Assembly (NCBI GenBank): GCA_039720395.1 | Contig: CM077824.1 | Coordinates: 23,885,278 to 23,949,277, forward strand | From: Liquidambar formosana | Taxonomy: Eukaryota; Streptophyta; Magnoliopsida; Saxifragales; Altingiaceae | Direction: 5' to 3' | DNA length: 64,000 bases | Shown here: piece by piece, positions 25,801-36,350 of the stretch | How positions within the stretch are numbered: position 1 is the stretch's first letter | Layout: each line of letters begins with the position of its first letter | Notes under the pieces: generated by a model | What the model was told of the DNA's origin: nothing | Databases searched by the model: none | What the model saw: only the letters and a program-made list of their open reading frames with translations | Made by a program: the position numbers and the translations under genes

Positions 25801-27430
25801 AAGGGAAAATGTTTAGGAAGTGTTTAAACATCCCAAAGAACCTGTTTTCCATTGCATGTGAAGGGAAAAAACCCATCTTTGGAAACACTACAATACAGAG
25901 TGTAGCCATCTCTTCAAGTGAGTAAAAATCACAAGAAACCTAGATAGTGATCCTACATGCAACAAACAAACCCATTTCAAATCCTATGAAATGAATAAAC
26001 GGACACATTTAAAATGCTACAGTAAAACACAATGACACAATGAATCACTTGCATTTCCAAGGTACAAGAAGACAACAAAATGTGCCCTCAATGCTTATAA
26101 ACCAAGTAAATGTACATAATCCAGTAACTAAAGGAAGCACAAGAAGACATAGTGAACTAACTCCAGGCAACAATATCAGTTTGCTGCAGTACTACAGTGG
26201 CAATTAAATGTAAAAAAGGGCTCACACACACAGAGAAAGAGAAAACGGAGGCACAATTATGGAGATTAGCATTTCTGCCCCTTCATACCTCCACACTCGC
26301 ACACACACGCAAAGGACATAATTAAGGTTCCATTTAGTTGCTCAGAAAATTTGGAAATTTATAAATAAATAAATCAAAAAATCAAGTTACAAATCTTATA
26401 TTTTTTTCATATCTACAGAGCTATTGTGCTACAAACAACACAACCCGGCCAAACGCAATTGCTTGGCTTAGTTGAGTTTTTCAACATTTTTTAGTCTAAA
26501 AAAATTAATAGGAAGAAAAAAAAAAAAAAGACTCAGAAACCTTTTTTTACTTTAATAAAATTGATGAAAAAAATTTTAAGAGCAAGAAACAAAAGATTCA
26601 AAAATAAACGTAAAATAAAAAATTAGTTCTTTTCTTTCCGTTTCTCTATTTCCTCAGCTGCCCTATGGATGTCAAAAAGCATGAAGGAAAGGGAAGGGAA
26701 AAACTTTAAAATGCTTAAGAAGGGCATTCATTTGTTTTCTTTACTTTTCACTCACGTTTTCTGAAATCCAAAAAAAGCCAACAATCAGACAAAGGAAAAT
26801 TTATGTTCACTAATACTCAAAAATTTGGAGAGAAAAGATAATGAACACATAAACAGAGGGTTGAATTCGATGCTACTAGAAAGAAATAGAAAAACCCAGA
26901 AACAATTTTTAGACACAAAACGAGTAGAATCATTCCAAGGCACCATTGGGTGATACATTTTCTGCCGTGCTGCTAGGAAATTTAGAAAATTTAACTTAAC
27001 TTAGTTAAGTAATTGGATAAGATTTAGTCGAGTTAATTTTCATTTAATTGGGGACCAAAACAACTAAAGTGTAATATCCCAATTTTCATTTTCATTTAAT
27101 TTGCTCCACTTTCTCAGCAACCAACAAACCATAAGAGATAACACACACTGAAAAGAGCTGAAAAAATAGACCACTCACATGAATTAAGCACTACTAACCA
27201 AACAAGTCAAAACCCACATAGATCAACACATGCACCATACCACATTTCTAGTATTTTTTTTTAGAGACATCCACGCCACGAAAATCAATTACCTGAGCAA
27301 ACCCTAATCAACAAGCTCTTAGATGAAAACAACAAAGACCCACGATGAAGAATTGGACTCAAAACAAAGTAAAAATGAGTCAAACCTGAAAGGTGTGAGC
27401 TGGTAGTTGCCATCCATGTTTCCTCACCAT
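13523..27430 (-). CDS. DHHC-type protein S-acyltransferase (PAT19/PAT20-like), 9 exons
   Basis: An integral membrane enzyme that transfers palmitate from acyl-CoA to cysteines of target proteins, normally at endomembranes or the plasma membrane. Exons on the minus strand: 27386-27430, 21938-22051, 20705-21115, 17408-17476, 17202-17273, 16881-17009, 16696-16776, 15810-16010 and 13523-14621. All introns are GT-AG and phase 0. The start [15 protein letters not shown] matches my memory of Arabidopsis PAT19/20. TM1 is about residues 16-36 and TM2 about 46-70. The cysteine-rich domain is about 184-218, with the DHHC catalytic motif at 209-212. TM3 and TM4 lie at about 220-300 and a TTxE motif (TTYE) at 310-313. 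A long Ser/Pro-rich cytosolic tail follows. Total is about 739 residues, near the roughly 700 of plant relatives. One extra base near 14,423 shifts the frame in exon 9. Expression may be affected by the 5.3-kb first intron carrying copia debris. Confidence 0.9.
14622..15809 (-). other. PAT intron 8
   Basis: GT-AG intron within the duplicated block; its copy is at 8,944-10,117. AT-rich, with a TA microsatellite at 15,475-15,496 that is longer than in copy 1. No gene inside. Confidence 0.8.
15810..16010 (-). CDS. PAT exon 8 (TTxE motif)
   Basis: 67 codons starting [16 protein letters not shown], with the family's TTxE motif, then a low-complexity acidic and Gly/Ser stretch ending RVFVDYQ. Donor GTATAG. 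The tandem duplication breakpoint lies inside this exon at about 15,879. Confidence 0.9.
16098..16521 (-). mobile_element. 5'-truncated LINE in PAT intron 7, with TSD
   Basis: A 424-bp insertion flanked by an 11-bp duplication GTTGGCCTCTT (16,087-16,097 and 16,522-16,532). On the minus strand the encoded peptide includes [17 protein letters not shown] and [15 protein letters not shown], the typical C-terminal zf-RVT tail of plant L1-type LINE ORF2. The strand ends with a TTGCTGATCA string and an A-rich tail next to the left TSD. It is in the same orientation as the gene and sits between exons 7 and 8, leaving both splice sites intact. Confidence 0.85.
16696..16776 (-). CDS. PAT exon 7 (TM4)
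   Basis: 27 codons: [20 protein letters not shown] then HTILIRK, the fourth membrane helix. Donor GTAAGT. Confidence 0.9.
16881..17009 (-). CDS. PAT exon 6
   Basis: 43 codons starting [17 protein letters not shown], completing TM3 and the following loop, and ending APFATVV at the start of TM4. Clean GTAAAT donor and CAG acceptor. Confidence 0.9.
17202..17273 (-). CDS. PAT exon 5 (end of CRD, start of TM3)
   Basis: 24 codons: [20 protein letters not shown] then SLVW. WLNNCVG is the invariant continuation after DHHC in this family. Confidence 0.95.
17408..17476 (-). CDS. PAT exon 4 (DHHC active site)
   Basis: 23 codons, [20 protein letters not shown] followed by HCR, with acceptor GCAG and donor GTATAC. 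It contains the autoacylated cysteine of the DHHC motif and most zinc ligands. All key residues are intact. Confidence 0.95.
17842..18130 (-). mobile_element. second LINE 3'-end fragment in PAT intron 3
   Basis: The minus strand encodes [20 protein letters not shown] and [18 protein letters not shown], aligning with the tail of the LINE at 16,098-16,521 (LWDRV, SFWA, IPL shared). It ends with the same TTGCTGATCA string. No reading frame is complete and no TSD was identified. Its upstream part merges into the tandem repeat at 17,975-20,182, so that repeat is probably LINE-derived. Confidence 0.7.
17975..20182. repeat. threefold tandem repeat in PAT intron 3
   Basis: Three direct copies at about 17,975-18,571, 18,572-19,400 and 19,401-20,182. 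Each starts CACAACTCCACCACAGAAAC and ends after a G-run and TGGTCCTTGT. Each holds a TG microsatellite in the middle and poly-G near the end (18 G at 18,526-18,543, 24 G at 19,330-19,353, shorter and interrupted in the third). Copy A lacks an internal segment present in B and C. The beginning of each copy encodes, on the minus strand, the LINE-tail peptide [15 protein letters not shown] or a relative. Confidence 0.85.
20190..20227. repeat. (CT)n microsatellite
   Basis: About 17 CT units directly after the third tandem copy, within PAT intron 3. Confidence 0.9.
20705..21115 (-). CDS. PAT exon 3 (TM2, linker, first zinc cysteines)
   Basis: 137 codons. It begins with TM2 ([13 protein letters not shown]), then the conserved INPADPG motif, a Ser/Ala-rich linker, and ends with the first CRD cysteines in FCTLCNAE. 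The open frame extends past both splice sites, but the extension (starting MYRHFHHN) is intron, since exon 2 joins directly at V|A. Confidence 0.9.
21938..22051 (-). CDS. PAT exon 2 (TM1)
   Basis: 38 codons starting [18 protein letters not shown] and ending YSPV, covering the first membrane helix and the short loop GGRFWEY. Acceptor CAG at 22,052-22,054, donor GTATGTT from 21,937. Confidence 0.9.
22052..27385 (-). other. PAT intron 1 (5.3 kb)
   Basis: Long first intron between the 15-codon first exon and TM1. Apart from the copia fragment it holds a C19-A32 homopolymer junction (22,754-22,804), a C-run at 25,672-25,684 and AT-rich sequence without coding signal. Confidence 0.85.
23330..24802 (+). 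mobile_element. Ty1/copia pol remnant (RT and RNase H), antisense in PAT intron 1
   Basis: Copia reverse transcriptase is recognisable from [18 protein letters not shown] (about 23,482) through [15 protein letters not shown] and the active-site YVDDIVI (about 23,845), then [17 protein letters not shown], the RNase H blocks [16 protein letters not shown] and [14 protein letters not shown], and a frameshifted C-terminus [14 protein letters not shown]. It is dead: a stop in GDL*EEVY near 23,623, several frameshifts, an internal deletion just before VDYFETF, and LNIKNSF where an active element has the catalytic Asp (consensus-like LDVKNAF). No gag, protease, integrase or LTRs were found beside it. 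Confidence 0.9.
27386..27430 (-). CDS. PAT exon 1 (start codon)
   Basis: Encodes 15 residues, [15 protein letters not shown], and ends at a GT donor at 27,385. It is too short for ordinary ORF detection and was found by looking for the conserved N-terminus. The ATG is at 27,428-27,430. Confidence 0.9.
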
Positions 27431-27512
27431 AACTGCCAATTCCAGACCAAAACACCACCAAAACAAAACAAAACAAACCAAAAACCCTAACCCACTAAGA
27501 GAGAAAGAGTTT

Positions 27513-27543
<31 letters not shown>

Positions 27544-27560
27544 GTTCCGCCTCTGTTACC
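27431..27560 (-). promoter_or_regulatory. PAT 5' leader with CT tract and telo-box
   Basis: Directly upstream of the PAT ATG. Read on the minus strand it is CT-rich, with a (CT)n tract at 27,511-27,540 as is common in plant 5' UTRs. A telo-box, AAACCCTAA, lies at 27,482-27,490 on the plus strand. No convincing TATA box was found; CT-rich TATA-less promoters are common for housekeeping plant genes, so this is a plausible core promoter or UTR. Confidence 0.5.
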
Positions 27561-27916
27561 CAAAAATTAAAATAAAATGATTAAAATCGTAAAATGTTTA
27601 CTACTGGTACTGGGTACTGGGTACTGGGTAGGCTTCCAATGTCGCTGAAATATAAAACTCAAGGGGAAGAGAAAAAAGCAAATTACGGAAAAAGTTAAGA
27701 AAAGAAATTTCAAGTAGTTTTTATAAAAATTAATTAAAAAAGTTAATAAAAAGAAAAAGAAAATAGTAAAGACAAAATCCCAGCTCTCCGAAGGTACTCT
27801 ACGAAGAAGGGAATGGAAGTGGAACTGTCTGAAGAAACGCAAATGACAAAAGAAGGCAGCGTTTCAGCGTTGACGGCGTCTGTAGCAGTTGTATTGTAGT
27901 GTGTACAGGTATACAG

Positions 27917-27954
<38 letters not shown>

Positions 27955-28928
27955 GTACTTAACTACTTTTGGTGGAAAAATTTATGGCCGAGTGTTCCTG
28001 CTAGGGTCCCACCAAATTATTCTCTTAGCCTGGCCTCCGCCTCTAATCCCTCCATCCCACTTCCTCCCCACAGCCATCCATGGAGTCTCCCCCAGCCCGC
28101 CTGGCACAAAATTATATTTCCACTTTTCTTTTCTTTCCTTTTTTTTTTTTCTCTTTTCTTGGCTAAGTAATTAGATTTCCACTTCACCATCAAAACAAGG
28201 ATTTAAGACTCACCTTCTATCAATTCCATTAAAAGTTCCAAACATATAATTTGATTAGATGGATTTAGTCATTTAAGTTTAATCCAATTTTTTCAGTTAA
28301 TTTTTGTTATAATAAATAAACATTAATTATATGCTTGCATGGAACCCATTAGATTTTTTGACCAGATTTATTGAGAGTAGGTGAAAAAAAAATTAATAAA
28401 GAAGTGCTGGACTCCACCCCTATTGTCATAAATAAGCATCAAATGGATTTCGGCCTACCACGAGTCTCACGTATTAAAAACCATTGCGTATAGAATAATC
28501 TAAAATGTTTTTTTTTTTTTTTAATGGCAGAAAAAATAAAAAATTCTAGGTTGGTCCACGGCGTTAAAAGATGTTATAACACAGATTCATAAAATAGACT
28601 TTAAAAAATGGAGCATCGACTTTACCGGCTTAATAGCACGACCTCCAATAAAAATTTGATGGACTCCACTGTTTGACATGTCACATTCAGGAGGTTTTTT
28701 ATTTTGGGCAGTTGTAGTGCGTGACCAAATCAATTGTTTTGTATGATTAGCAATTTTATTTAAATATTTTATGTTGTCCTTTTATGAATGAGATATGAAT
28801 TTTTTTTTAGTAACATACAATTGGAAATGCATTTTAAATTTAAAGATGAAGAGAAAGAGTTTTAAATTCAAATACTTTATTTAAAGCTTTATTTAGGAAG
28901 TCTTTATTGTCATTGCACTCAACTGATG
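27561..28928. other. PAT upstream region
   Basis: Probable promoter-proximal DNA without another gene. It holds a GGGTACT heptamer repeated about three times (27,601-27,629), a (GA)n tract at 27,919-27,950, and poly-T runs near 28,141 and 28,508. Confidence 0.5.
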
Positions 28929-30372
28929 GCGTTCGGATTCAGTGCTGGGGCCTTGTTTTCTTGGCACCGTACTAAGGGGTTTCAGATCGCACCATGTGGC
29001 ATAACACTTCATCCGACGGCTCAAGCAACTTCATTTGATAAAACGACTCAAGTATGTGCGTTTTAACTCTCAAACGCAACTTTAACGGCCGTTAGTACTC
29101 GTTACCCCTAAAACCAGCCATAGCAGAAGAAGAAGAAGAAGAAGAAGTGAGAATGGCAGCTATGGCAGCAGGCCATGGCTCCCAAGATTGACTCCCCGTC
29201 GACGAGTTTTTAAAGAGAGAAGGAGATGAGAGGAAGCGGGGTTGGATGAAACCCTTTTCTAAAATATTTTTTTTAAAAAAATATCCTATAGCGGTGGCTG
29301 CTCTTCTCTGACCTCTGCTTCCACCAGCGACCATGGCCGGCTCTCATCTCTTGCTTCTTCCCCATTTTTTTTTAATTTTATTTTTATTTTACTATGCTTG
29401 AAATCCACAACTTGATCTCTTCCCAACTTTTTTCAGCTCAAAGAACTTGATCTGAGGAACCCATTAAAAAAAAAAAATCGTTTTCTGTAGATGGATTAAA
29501 AACTCCGTACCCGGCGAGATCTGGCTCTCATCAACATGATTTGAGCAACCCAAAGAAGAACACGACCATAGCCGGCTCTCATCAAAATCGTCGACACCCG
29601 GCAAGATCTGACGGCAGCTCGACGGTAGAGGATTCAACGGCAAGGGTTGCAACTAGAGAGTCACCGGCAGCAAAGGGAGCGACGATAGTGAACCGATGGC
29701 TCGTGGAAACCGACGATGGTAGGTGGAACTGGGTTCGACGGTGAGGGTTCAATTTGCGAACCCAGATCTGGCTCTCTGGTTGCAACTCGCGAACCCAGAT
29801 CTGGCTCGATCGTCGACGGTGAGGGTTCAATTTGCGCTTCACGGTGAGGGTTCAATTTGCAAGGTTTTATTCTTCTACGGGTGAACAAGATAGGGAAAAA
29901 AATTGCACATATCCAACAGATTTGGGAAAAAATAGCTGAGTTCTCTTGTTCCTCTTTTTTTTTTTTTTTTTTTTAATACAATTTAGGGGTCTTGATCTTA
30001 AAGGAGGCAGCGCCGGCGAGGAGTGTTGGTGGGGGAGGCGGTGGGTCAACGCTTCGCCGGCGGTGGGTGCTAGCCCGTCGCTACTGCTCCTTCCTTTCTC
30101 CTTCTTCAATCTTGGGAGCCATGGCCTACTGCCGTAGCTGCCATTCTCACTTCTTCTTCTTCTTCTTCTTCTGCTTCTGCCATAGCCGTTTTTAGGGGTA
30201 ACGGGCGAACGGGCGTTAAGGTTGCGTTTGAGAGTTTAAACGCACATGTCTGGGTCGTTTTATCAAATGGAGTTATTTCAGCCGTCGAATGAAGTGTTGT
30301 GCCATGTGGCGCGATCTGAATCCCCTCAGCACGGTGCTGAGAAAATAAGGCCTCAGCACTGAATCCGAACGC
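28929..30372. mobile_element. non-autonomous Mutator-like element (MULE) with long TIRs
   Basis: A 1,444-bp element with a perfect 9-bp TSD CAACTGATG (28,920-28,928 and 30,373-30,381). Its TIRs, about 263-267 bp, are 28,929-29,191 and 30,106-30,372, both beginning GCGTTCGGATTCAG and both ending at CCCAAGATTGA. Each TIR carries a GAA/TTC microsatellite. A 9-bp TSD with long TIRs is the MULE signature. The interior (29,192-30,105) has no transposase. It is more GC-rich than the surroundings and has internal tandem repeats built on GGTGAGGGTTCAATTTGC and CCCAGATCTGGCTC, so it may hold a captured gene fragment that I could not identify. Confidence 0.9.
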
Positions 30373-30381
30373 CAACTGATG

Positions 30382-30850
30382 AGCTACTTTTAATTCCAAT
30401 AAATTAGACTTTATTAATTTATTTAGGGAGCACTCCTCAAAACTCTTCTCGCACTCCCGTAATGATTTTAGCACACAAACTGCCAATATTACCGCCATGT
30501 GCTTTCGTCTCGTCTTTGTATGCCCTTCTCAACAAAAACCTGTCTCTTACCCATTGCTCCCTTACCAAATTGACAAATTCCCCAATCCCATCTTGATCCT
30601 GCTATACTATTGGAGAGTACAATGAAGTGAAGGAAGAAAGAAGAATGAATGAGAAGGAAGAAGCAGAGACAAGAGAAAGGGACTATGAATTGAAGGGTTT
30701 GTGGCAAAGGTTGCCATCGGCAAAGCTCCTTCTCTGGCAAAGGTTGACACCAAATCTGCTACCAATAACCTCCATAACCACCTCCTTCTCACTCAAATTC
30801 ACCATGGCTTCTCTCATCTCATGGGTCTTTCCCTTCAATTTTTTTCCCTC

Positions 30851-30907
<57 letters not shown>

Positions 30908-31786
30908 CTTTCCTTCTAGTCTGTTTAAAGACAACCATGGTCAACTAATCTTTCTTCTATTTTTCCCTTTGCAAAATCCCCCTATTTTTTATAAATTTTT
31001 TGGTGATGTGCGAATAGGTTTGTGTGGCCGACGAAATATACCGGAAAAAACAAAAAATATTGTTTTTTCTTTTTTTCTACTTCATTTCCGTTGTGATTTT
31101 GATGGTGTTTATGGGTTGTATTTTGTAGGGGGGGACCAAGATAATTTTATGAGGGCATGAGATTGTGTTGCCAATGACATTCGCCGGAGAAGAAGTCTCC
31201 TATATTTTTTTCTTTGGTTCTTTATGTTGCAGACTAAGGACAGTGAAGGAAGACGAAGGGGCGAGGGGTATTAAAGTTAATTTGTGTAATAAAAACATTA
31301 GGGGAATGCGAGAAGAGTTTTGGGGAGTGCAAATAGCGCTGTCCTTTATTTATAGATGTTCTTGGAAAGTAATAGTCTTTTTTATGTTTTTTTTTTTCTT
31401 GTTCTTTTTTTTGCTCCAAAGACGATTCATGAAAACCACAAAAGAAAAAAAAACAAAAAAAAACAAACAAACAAACAAAACAAAACAAAACAAAACAATA
31501 ACTAATAAATCCTTTTCAACTCACAGAGTGTTCCTAATTATAATGATCCATAAGACACCTCTACGATCGAATCTGGAAGTGAGTCAGTTGTCAGCAAATG
31601 TGAGAAACCACATAGCCATTGCATGACCCACCGCACTAGCTATTGTCGAGATCTTACGAATAATATCCACCTATTGTAGACCACATCTGATGTTGGAAAT
31701 GATCACTTTGTAGTGCCAAGGTGGTTGTTCCAATGAAGAATAGAATTTGATGATGGAAAGGGCATTGCCTTTCATCTAAATTTTGT
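30382..31786. other. intergenic DNA with a (CT)n tract
   Basis: No recognised gene. It contains (CT)n at 30,850-30,904 and poly-A/AAAC repeats near 31,441-31,500. The open frames across these simple repeats (for example 30,627-31,160) are low-complexity and judged spurious. Confidence 0.5.
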
Positions 31787-31961
31787 TGAGGTTCACGTGT
31801 GGGTTTGTCTCGCATCAGAAGAATAGAAGAAAGAAAGAGTCTTAATATACAGGTAATAGACTCACCACCAATAGGCTTAGACTTTTTGTGTGGGTATCGG
31901 TTCCAAACTTGTATGTTAGACTTGTGGTGTTAGATTTTGGACTCCCTTTTTCTTCCCAACA
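31787..31961 (+). mobile_element. TRIM-like element, LTR 1
   Basis: A 175-bp terminal repeat starting TGAGGTTCACG and ending TTCCCAACA, canonical TG..CA. Three bases downstream is TGGTATCAAAGCC (31,964-31,976), a primer-binding site for initiator Met-tRNA (consensus TGGTATCAGAGC). Terminal repeats under 200 bp with a short non-coding interior are typical of terminal-repeat retrotransposons in miniature (TRIM). Confidence 0.8.
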
Positions 31962-32218
31962 AATGGTATCAAAGCCAATGGTTAACAATCATAGTGAAGT
32001 CTTCAAGTGGTGAAGTGCCTGTTAGATGGACTCTTGATTTGGAATCGTAGTATTGCAATGTTTGGTGTACTGGGTTGGTCTTACCCAATGTTGATGTGGT
32101 GTTCTATGAGCATGGCATGAGGCCACTTAGCAAGAGCCAAATGAATTAGACACAATGCTTGTGAAAAGTTGTGGATTAGACTCAAGGGGGAGTTAAACTT
32201 AATGCAATTTACACATAA
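31962..32218 (+). mobile_element. TRIM-like element, internal region 1
   Basis: Non-coding interior starting with the Met-tRNA primer-binding site. It contains a purine stretch CAAGGGGGAG, then is cut at ACACATAA where the first nest of LTRs begins. In the intact copies the next bases are AGGAGGAG, a polypurine tract, and then the next LTR. Confidence 0.75.
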
Positions 32219-33892
32219 TGTAACGACCCGAAATAAGGCCCGTTAGTTAAGTAGTAAGAATATCAATTTTAAACCAATTTTAGTAGATGTTTAACAAAAA
32301 TATTTATTTTGGAAACCTTTTTAGAAAATCCGGCATGCTCTTGTCTGTAAATAGGACATACCAAGTTATCAACGATTCAAAAGCCTGTAGAAAACACATT
32401 TATAAACATTTCCAGTTCATCCACACAATATTCCATAAATAAATAAATCTACATGATGTATCGTAGTCACATGGGTCTCATCCACATCTCTAGAATGAAT
32501 GCATGTATGTTGATGTGCTCCCCAAACCCTAGGTTTAGCTTAGCTTTGAAAATAAGACCTACAAAAAATTGTGAGAGTGTGAGCTACATGCTCAGTAGGA
32601 AAACATTTCTCAAAATAACCCAAGGTTAGAAAAAAAAAAAAAAAAAAAAACAACCATAGTTCATATATATTTTTCAAAAGCCCTGCAAAACCATTAATTA
32701 GTTTCCAATATAAATTTTCAGTAAATAAAACTGATACAGGTATAATGAAATAAACTGCGGAAGTTAAATCATTTGATACCAACACCCCTTTTTCTTTTTT
32801 TAAAAAGGTAAGAAATAACTCAAGTTATTTATGATTCATTATCATTCTTTCTAAATTCCATATCACGGCCTTATAAGTCAATAATCATCATTCACCATAT
32901 CTGGTAATCCATAACATTAGTTTTTCAAACTAATAAATCCTCCTCAAGTTATATGGGACCCTCGCGCGCAAAAATAAGAGGAAACACGGCAAGACATCTC
33001 TACCTAGGACCGTTGTAACTTCAAGAGGAAACACAACAAGACATTCCTGCGTGGGACCGCAATAACCTCTATTCGGGCAAGTAGCCCAAGACTAAAGGAT
33101 AGGAAGACATGGCATGACGTCCTATTCCTTTGGGACCGCAGTAATTCTGTCTCCAATAGCCCTCACCATCACCACTTATTTTTTTCATTTATCAATTTCA
33201 TAATTTCCAAATAAATCGGAAAATTATATATATAAATTTTCCAAGAAAACCATATAACAAGTGGGTTCATATAAATTATATTAAATAAACCCTACAAATT
33301 ATTTCCAAACCATTTCCAAATTAATGATTTAAAAAAAAAAACATTTTTATAACAAAATGATATAGAAATCAAACCCTAGGCTTCCCATAATTTGTCAAAA
33401 CTTAACAAATATATACCCCATGCATGATATTTATGAAAAAACTATCAAATACATATAAATCTACATGATTTATACCCAAACCCTGATGCATCAATGGTTT
33501 AAAATGAAAAGATGTCTCCTACCTTAATAATGAGTGAAGAGAATGCAAAACTACCGCCATAGTGTAAGGAATAGAACTAGAGGAAAATAGAATGCGGAAT
33601 AACTTGAATAACAAAAATTTCTTATCAATTCCATGCAGCCCATGAATCTAATTGTGTTTCAATACAAAACTATAAACCCTAACTAGAAGAGGGGTTTAAA
33701 TACCTACAGTTTCTTATGTCTTCTTCTTCTTCCTTCAAACTTTGATTCCAAACAACAATGGTTTGAGCAACCCAAGTGTTCTGCCTCCAATGGTATCCAC
33801 ACCTAGTAAAGGCCTTCAAGCTTCCCTTACTTTCTCCTTTTGATTTTAAAAGCGGAGAAGAGAAGAGAGAGAGAGAGAAAGAGCACCTCCAG

Positions 33893-36350
33893 TGTGAGGA
33901 CCCGTTTCCTTAATAGGGATTATTACGGCTTAATGTATGATTAGCGTAGTTAATCCCTTGATTTGTTGGATAACCCCATGTATGGGTAATCTATGTGTAT
34001 GATAATATAATTTTATTTGTGATTTGATGCTCGTTTTTATGCATCAAGTGTTTTAAGTGCGTGTTTGGCCTTATTTGCAGCTTCGGGTCTAAGCTGTTGA
34101 AATTTGGCTAAGTGTTGGGAAAAAATGAATTTTCGTAAATCTTCGTTTTAAAGGATAATTTTTGGCGGTAATGGGAGTTTATAATATTATAAGACATTGG
34201 TGATTTTATGGGATTTTATTAGCATGTTTGGATTGGTTTCCTCACATGTTTATTTTAGAAAAATCTGTCGGGAGACGGATTTTGTACTAAAACTTGGAAA
34301 TGAGATTTTGATATATTGGGTATTTGATTTTTCTGATATTTTATTTGAATTCAAATGGGGGGTTGTTTGCTTATTTTCATTAAATAACTTAAAGTAAAAT
34401 TACTTAAATGTTTTGAATGAAAATAAGACTGTGGAGTGTATTCTGCCTGTTTGAGTCGACTGAAGTGTGATTTCAGTCGACTGAATTACACAGAAGCTGA
34501 GGAGTTCCAATTCTGGGATTTTCAGTTGACTGAATCCTCAATTCAGTCGACTGAATTGTCATTTCAGTCGACTGAATTGCTAAATGAGTCGACTGAATTA
34601 GGTCTGAAGGCTTATTTTTGCTGAAATGACGCATGTGCCCTCTGAGGTTATAAAACCCCTCAACCCCGACTTGTAACCCTCATTCCTGCATTTTAGAGCG
34701 AGAGAGAGGGAGAGTGAGCTTGGGAGAGCTCTTAGGGCGTACGAAGGAGAGAGATGGAGTTTTCTCTCTACTTTTGCTTCGATTTCATGCTTTAGGGCTT
34801 GGATTTCAACACTTCTAGCTTGGATTCACTCATGGTTTACCTCCCTTTCGGATTTGAGAGGTAATTTTCCATATATAAGGCTAGGGTTTGCATTTCTTTT
34901 GGGTTTTAGTCTACATACCCTCATATCTTGTGTTTATTCATGTGATTTGTGAGGTTTGGTTGCATCTTGGAGTTGGAATCTCCGTTCACTTCATCAAGCA
35001 TGGCATTTGGAAGCTAGGGCTTGCTTTGGGAAGCTTTCATGTGCATCCTAGGCCTGATCTACATGTCTATGGCAGTGGTATTGCATTTTCATCACTCATC
35101 ATTGAGGTAGGGGACATTTTCTCATTTTAAACCCTTGTTGCATGGGGGTTTGGGTATAATCATGTAGTTTTACATGTATTTGGTAGTTTTTGGCATAAAT
35201 ATCATGCATGGGGTATTTATTTGCTAGGTTTTACAAATTGTGGGAAACCTAGGGTTTGATTCACATTATTTTTGTCATAAAAATGTTGTTTTTGAAATCA
35301 TTCATTTGGAAATGATTTATGGAAGTTATTTATTGTGATTTTATGAACCCACCTATTATATGGTTTTCTAAGAACAAACCTATTATGTGGTTTTGGAAAA
35401 TTTATATATAATTTTCCGGATTATGGGAGAATTATGGAATTGATAAATGAATAGACAAGTGGTGATGTATGGATGTGATGACAAGGGGTACTTTCCGGTC
35501 CCAACGACTGTAGTGTTCCCGAAATGAGGTTACTTTCTGGATCAAAGCAGATCCATAGTGTTTCCTCTTGAGGTTACTTTCTGGGTCCAAGTAGGATCCA
35601 TAGTGTTTCCTCTTATTTCCGCGCGCGAGGGCCCCGCATGACCTGGGGAGGATTTATCAGTTTGAAAGACTGATGTGATAGATTGCCAGATATGGCGGGT
35701 GATGATTATTGGCTTATAAGGCTGTGATGTCATATCAGAAAATGATAGATAAATTATTTGTAATATGATGATTTTGATAACCTCTTTGAAAAGGAAAAAG
35801 GGGCATTGGTATTAAATGATTTAACTTTCGCAGTTTATTTCATTATATTCGTATCAGTTTTATTTACGGAGAGATTATATTGCAAACTAATAAATGGTTT
35901 TGCAAGGTTATTGAAATGTATATAAACTATGGTTTTTAAAACCTTGGGTTATTTTGAGAAATGTTTTCCTACTGAGCGTGTAGCTCATACCCCCACAGTT
36001 TATCTTGCAGGTCATGTTTTTCAAAGTTTAACTTGACCTGGGGTTGGGAAGCACATCAGCATTCATACATTCATTCTGAGAATGAGGATGAAACCCATGT
36101 GACTACGATACAGCCTATTGTTTTATTTATTTTTGGAATACTGTGTGGATGAATTGGAAATATTATTATTGTGTTTTTGACAGGTTTGCAAATAGTCGAT
36201 AACTAGGTATGTCCTATTTACAAACAGGACCATGCCAGATTTTCTAAAAAGGTTTCCAAAATAAATATTTTTATTAAACATCCACCAAAATTGGTTTAAA
36301 AATTGATTTTCTTACGACTTAACTAATGGCCCCCACTTCGGGTCGTTACA
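33893..36350 (+). mobile_element. family-A solo LTR, nested at level 3
   Basis: A 2,458-bp LTR from TGTGAGGACCC to GGGTCGTTACA with a perfect TSD TCCAG (33,888-33,892 and 36,351-36,355). It sits inside the copia LTR, which sits inside another family-A LTR. It contains a dyad-motif array at 34,450-34,595 followed by TATAAAA at 34,649-34,655 and a GA-rich leader. No gag-pol remains, so it is a solo LTR left by LTR-LTR recombination. Confidence 0.9.
34450..34655 (+). promoter_or_regulatory. LTR promoter with six TTCAGTCGACTGAA-type dyads
   Basis: Six copies or near copies of the palindrome TTCAGTCGACTGAA or its half (34,453, 34,472, 34,520, 34,541, 34,563 and 34,586, approximate starts). They lie 60-200 bp upstream of the TATA box TATAAAA (34,649-34,655). 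A GAGAGAGAGGGAGAG leader follows. This looks like a U3 enhancer plus core promoter; the binding factor is unknown. Confidence 0.65.

Noticed and set aside
29541..30195. Several 60-80-codon frames inside the first MULE
   Set aside because: All are short, overlap on both strands and come from GC-rich repeats or GAA microsatellites; no host protein recognised.
30627..31160. 177-codon plus-strand open frame
   Set aside because: It runs through a (CT)n repeat in all frames and has no recognisable domain.
34450..34595. CRISPR-like array of short repeats
   Set aside because: Repeats are about 14-bp dyads with irregular spacing, in a plant LTR; they do not form a CRISPR.
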